64,000 nt of DNA. It comes from a virus. Location of the stretch: the IMG/VR virus record IMGVR_UViG_3300048818_000054, positions 35,946 through 99,945 of that record; one strand, given 5' to 3'. The notes under the pieces are model-generated. The model saw only the letters and a list, made by a program, of their open reading frames with translations, was not told the DNA's origin and made no database searches. A program made the translations under genes and the position numbers. Positions 62,664 through 64,000 of this stretch are shown one piece after another. The stretch's first letter is position 1. Each line of letters begins with the position of its first letter.

Positions 62664-64000
62664 TTACTGCCCTCGCGGGTCGGTCCAACCGTACGTGTAA
62701 ATCATAACCGTAGTGCTGGCTAAGGTGGCAATAGTTCTGACCTCACCAGCTATATCAGTCTGAACGTCTACATGACCAATCACGGCCTGAGCGGAGACTT
62801 GCACCTTGAAAGTGCTGTCAGTGCTACCAGCCGCCGAAGTCTCGGCCGGCGACGAAAACGTTACGTTAGCTCCCACCGTAGAGTTGGAAGCAAATCCTCG
62901 CATGTGTGCCTTGACCACCACCCCACGCGGCACGCTAACTTGTGTCAAAACAGCGGTAGTGCCCAAGACCGCCGTGTTCAAATCGAGGATTGGCACGGCA
63001 AAGATGAATTCGTCATACCATTGCGTGAAAGCCAAAATGTTCAGGCTTCCATCGGTCCTAAACGAGCCTATGCGACGATAATTCGTATAGTTGGCGGGCA
63101 GATTTGGCGAACTGGTGATCGTGCAGGTCAGGCTACCGACAGACAGATTGATCGCCGCTCCACCTTGCGTAAGCGAAAGCTCGAAAGTGGTCAGCCCGAG
63201 GGCCGAAACGTAATAGGTGGTTGCTACCGATACGCCAGTGCCGTTCGCGGAAAGACCGAGGTTCGACAAAACAACCTTCTGACCGGCCTGCAACCCATGA
63301 ACAGTCGGCGTAGTGAACACGCACGGCAAACCCAGACCAGTAACTCCGGGCATAACGAGGTCGCAAGAGAGCGAAAGAAGGAAATCGACTTGTAGCGTGT
63401 CGGGTCGAATGATCTGGAAAACGTGATACCAAAGGTTCGAAGCAACGGTGCCAACGTCCAACCCGCCGTGGCCGCTACCTGACGCCCAAAGACCTGTCGT
63501 CTTGGTAAAAGCCGACGATGCCATGAGGAAGGTTTGTTGGTCGTCGCATGAGCAGCCCGCCGCTATATCGATAACCGTACTCGGCGTCGTCGGATCGTTC
63601 GACATAATCAAGCCGCCAAGCCTGCCGCGCATGAACACACCCGCGCCAGAGAGAGCGGTAAACGGGGTGGTCGAAACCCCGAAATTCCCAAGATCGGCAA
63701 ACGTCATCGGCTCATAGAGCTTGATCGCGCCCCAATCGTCCCAAGCGGTGACTTTCTCTGAAATCATACCGCAATCCAGCGACGCGCCGTTGGCGAGTTC
63801 AGCGCTCGGTCGCACGCACGCCACTAGGCCGTTCGGATCGTCTAGGCCGCCGAGGTCGATAACCGCAACCGGCGTGCCGTCCGTTAGCGTGCCCCAATCG
63901 TCAATCATCGAAGCTGCGTCTTGAATGCGCCCGCAATCAATTCCAGCGCCGTCAGCAAGGTTTTCCCACGCGCCGGCCGCTATCCACTTCAACGTGGCTT
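62664..64000 (-). CDS. fibre-like virion protein, 5' end outside the window
   Basis: At least 445 residues; the frame is open to the window edge, so the start is unknown (a TTG at 63992 has no ribosome site). The visible N-terminal part contains two related units (DCGRIQDAASMIDDWGTLTDG and DCGMISEKVTAWDDWGAIK) about 45 residues apart. The middle has a strand-rich domain with CSCDDQQTFLM and LWYHVFQIIRP, resembling lectin-like sandwiches, and the end is another beta domain. Probably a tail fibre or tail-associated protein. Confidence 0.55.
   Translation of the reverse strand, partial: ATLKWIAAGAWENLADGAGIDCGRIQDAASMIDDWGTLTDGTPVAVIDLGGLDDPNGLVACVRPSAELANGASLDCGMISEKVTAWDDWGAIKLYEPMTFADLGNFGVSTTPFTALSGAGVFMRGRLGGLIMSNDPTTPSTVIDIAAGCSCDDQQTFLMASSAFTKTTGLWASGSGHGGLDVGTVASNLWYHVFQIIRPDTLQVDFLLSLSCDLVMPGVTGLGLPCVFTTPTVHGLQAGQKVVLSNLGLSANGTGVSVATTYYVSALGLTTFELSLTQGGAAINLSVGSLTCTITSSPNLPANYTNYRRIGSFRTDGSLNILAFTQWYDEFIFAVPILDLNTAVLGTTAVLTQVSVPRGVVVKAHMRGFASNSTVGANVTFSSPAETSAAGSTDSTFKVQVSAQAVIGHVDVQTDIAGEVRTIATLASTTVMIYTYGWTDPRGQ

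Noticed and set aside
1-64000. Integrase, transposase, IS ends or CRISPR arrays
   Set aside because: No tyrosine or serine recombinase motifs, no terminal inverted repeats with a transposase and no regularly spaced repeats were found; the seven palindromes are kilobases apart and cannot be a CRISPR.

Overview
The window is a 64 kb stretch of a tailed double-stranded DNA phage (siphovirus-like: portal, HK97-type capsid protein, tail tube, long tape measure, no sheath). It is GC-rich and gene-dense. Every confident protein gene except one (57677-58093, + strand) is on the - strand, so transcription runs right to left. The host is probably an alphaproteobacterium. The tail-tip order DUF2460 / DUF2163 / NlpC-P60 / large tail protein matches gene transfer agents and phages of that class, and several promoters carry boxes identical or close to the binding site of CtrA, the alphaproteobacterial cell-cycle regulator. 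No integrase, IS element or CRISPR array was seen. Both window ends cut through genes.

Layout in transcription order, from high to low coordinates. 64000-61650: tail-fibre-like proteins. 61638-58159: small early-type genes (membrane peptides, a winged-helix protein, one exported protein) with a CtrA-box promoter and about 300 nt of structured leader. 57363-52345: MazG-like, ThyX-like, dCTP deaminase-like, RapZ-C-like and DUF488 proteins, an XRE regulator, tRNA-Thr(CGT) and an initiator-type tRNA-Met. 52288-47896: DruA/DUF4338-like, ParB-like, putative small terminase, large terminase. 47903-40852: an accessory block in which four transcription units have CtrA-box promoters. It encodes a pyruvate-phosphate-dikinase-like protein lacking its PEP barrel, a CsrA-like protein, two tyrosine-phosphatase-like proteins and unknowns. 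40842-37833: small genes and a family A DNA polymerase with a UDG-like N-terminus. 37773-26195: portal, internal-type virion proteins, a zeta-toxin-like fusion, a 2H-phosphoesterase (Acb1-like)/minor head fusion, protease, scaffold-like protein, major capsid protein, connector. 26184-3708: neck, tail terminator, tail tube, chaperones with a -1 frameshift site, tape measure, GTA-like tail tip, fibres. 3662-995: lysis genes. 984-1: an A1-like protein cut by the edge.

Three signals cut across gene boundaries. (1) A perfect 14-bp palindrome, TGCAACTAGTTGCA, occurs seven times, always between genes and once directly in front of the XRE regulator. It looks like an operator or stoperator set. (2) Six promoters share TTAACCAT (or one mismatch), then exactly 15 nt, then a TTGNNN -35 box and an extended -10. 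Three of them have a complete or one-mismatch TTAA-N7-TTAA CtrA box. (3) Six ribosome binding sites sit in the loop of a small hairpin whose stem varies by compensatory changes. Together they suggest expression tied to the host cell cycle and to a phage-encoded regulator.
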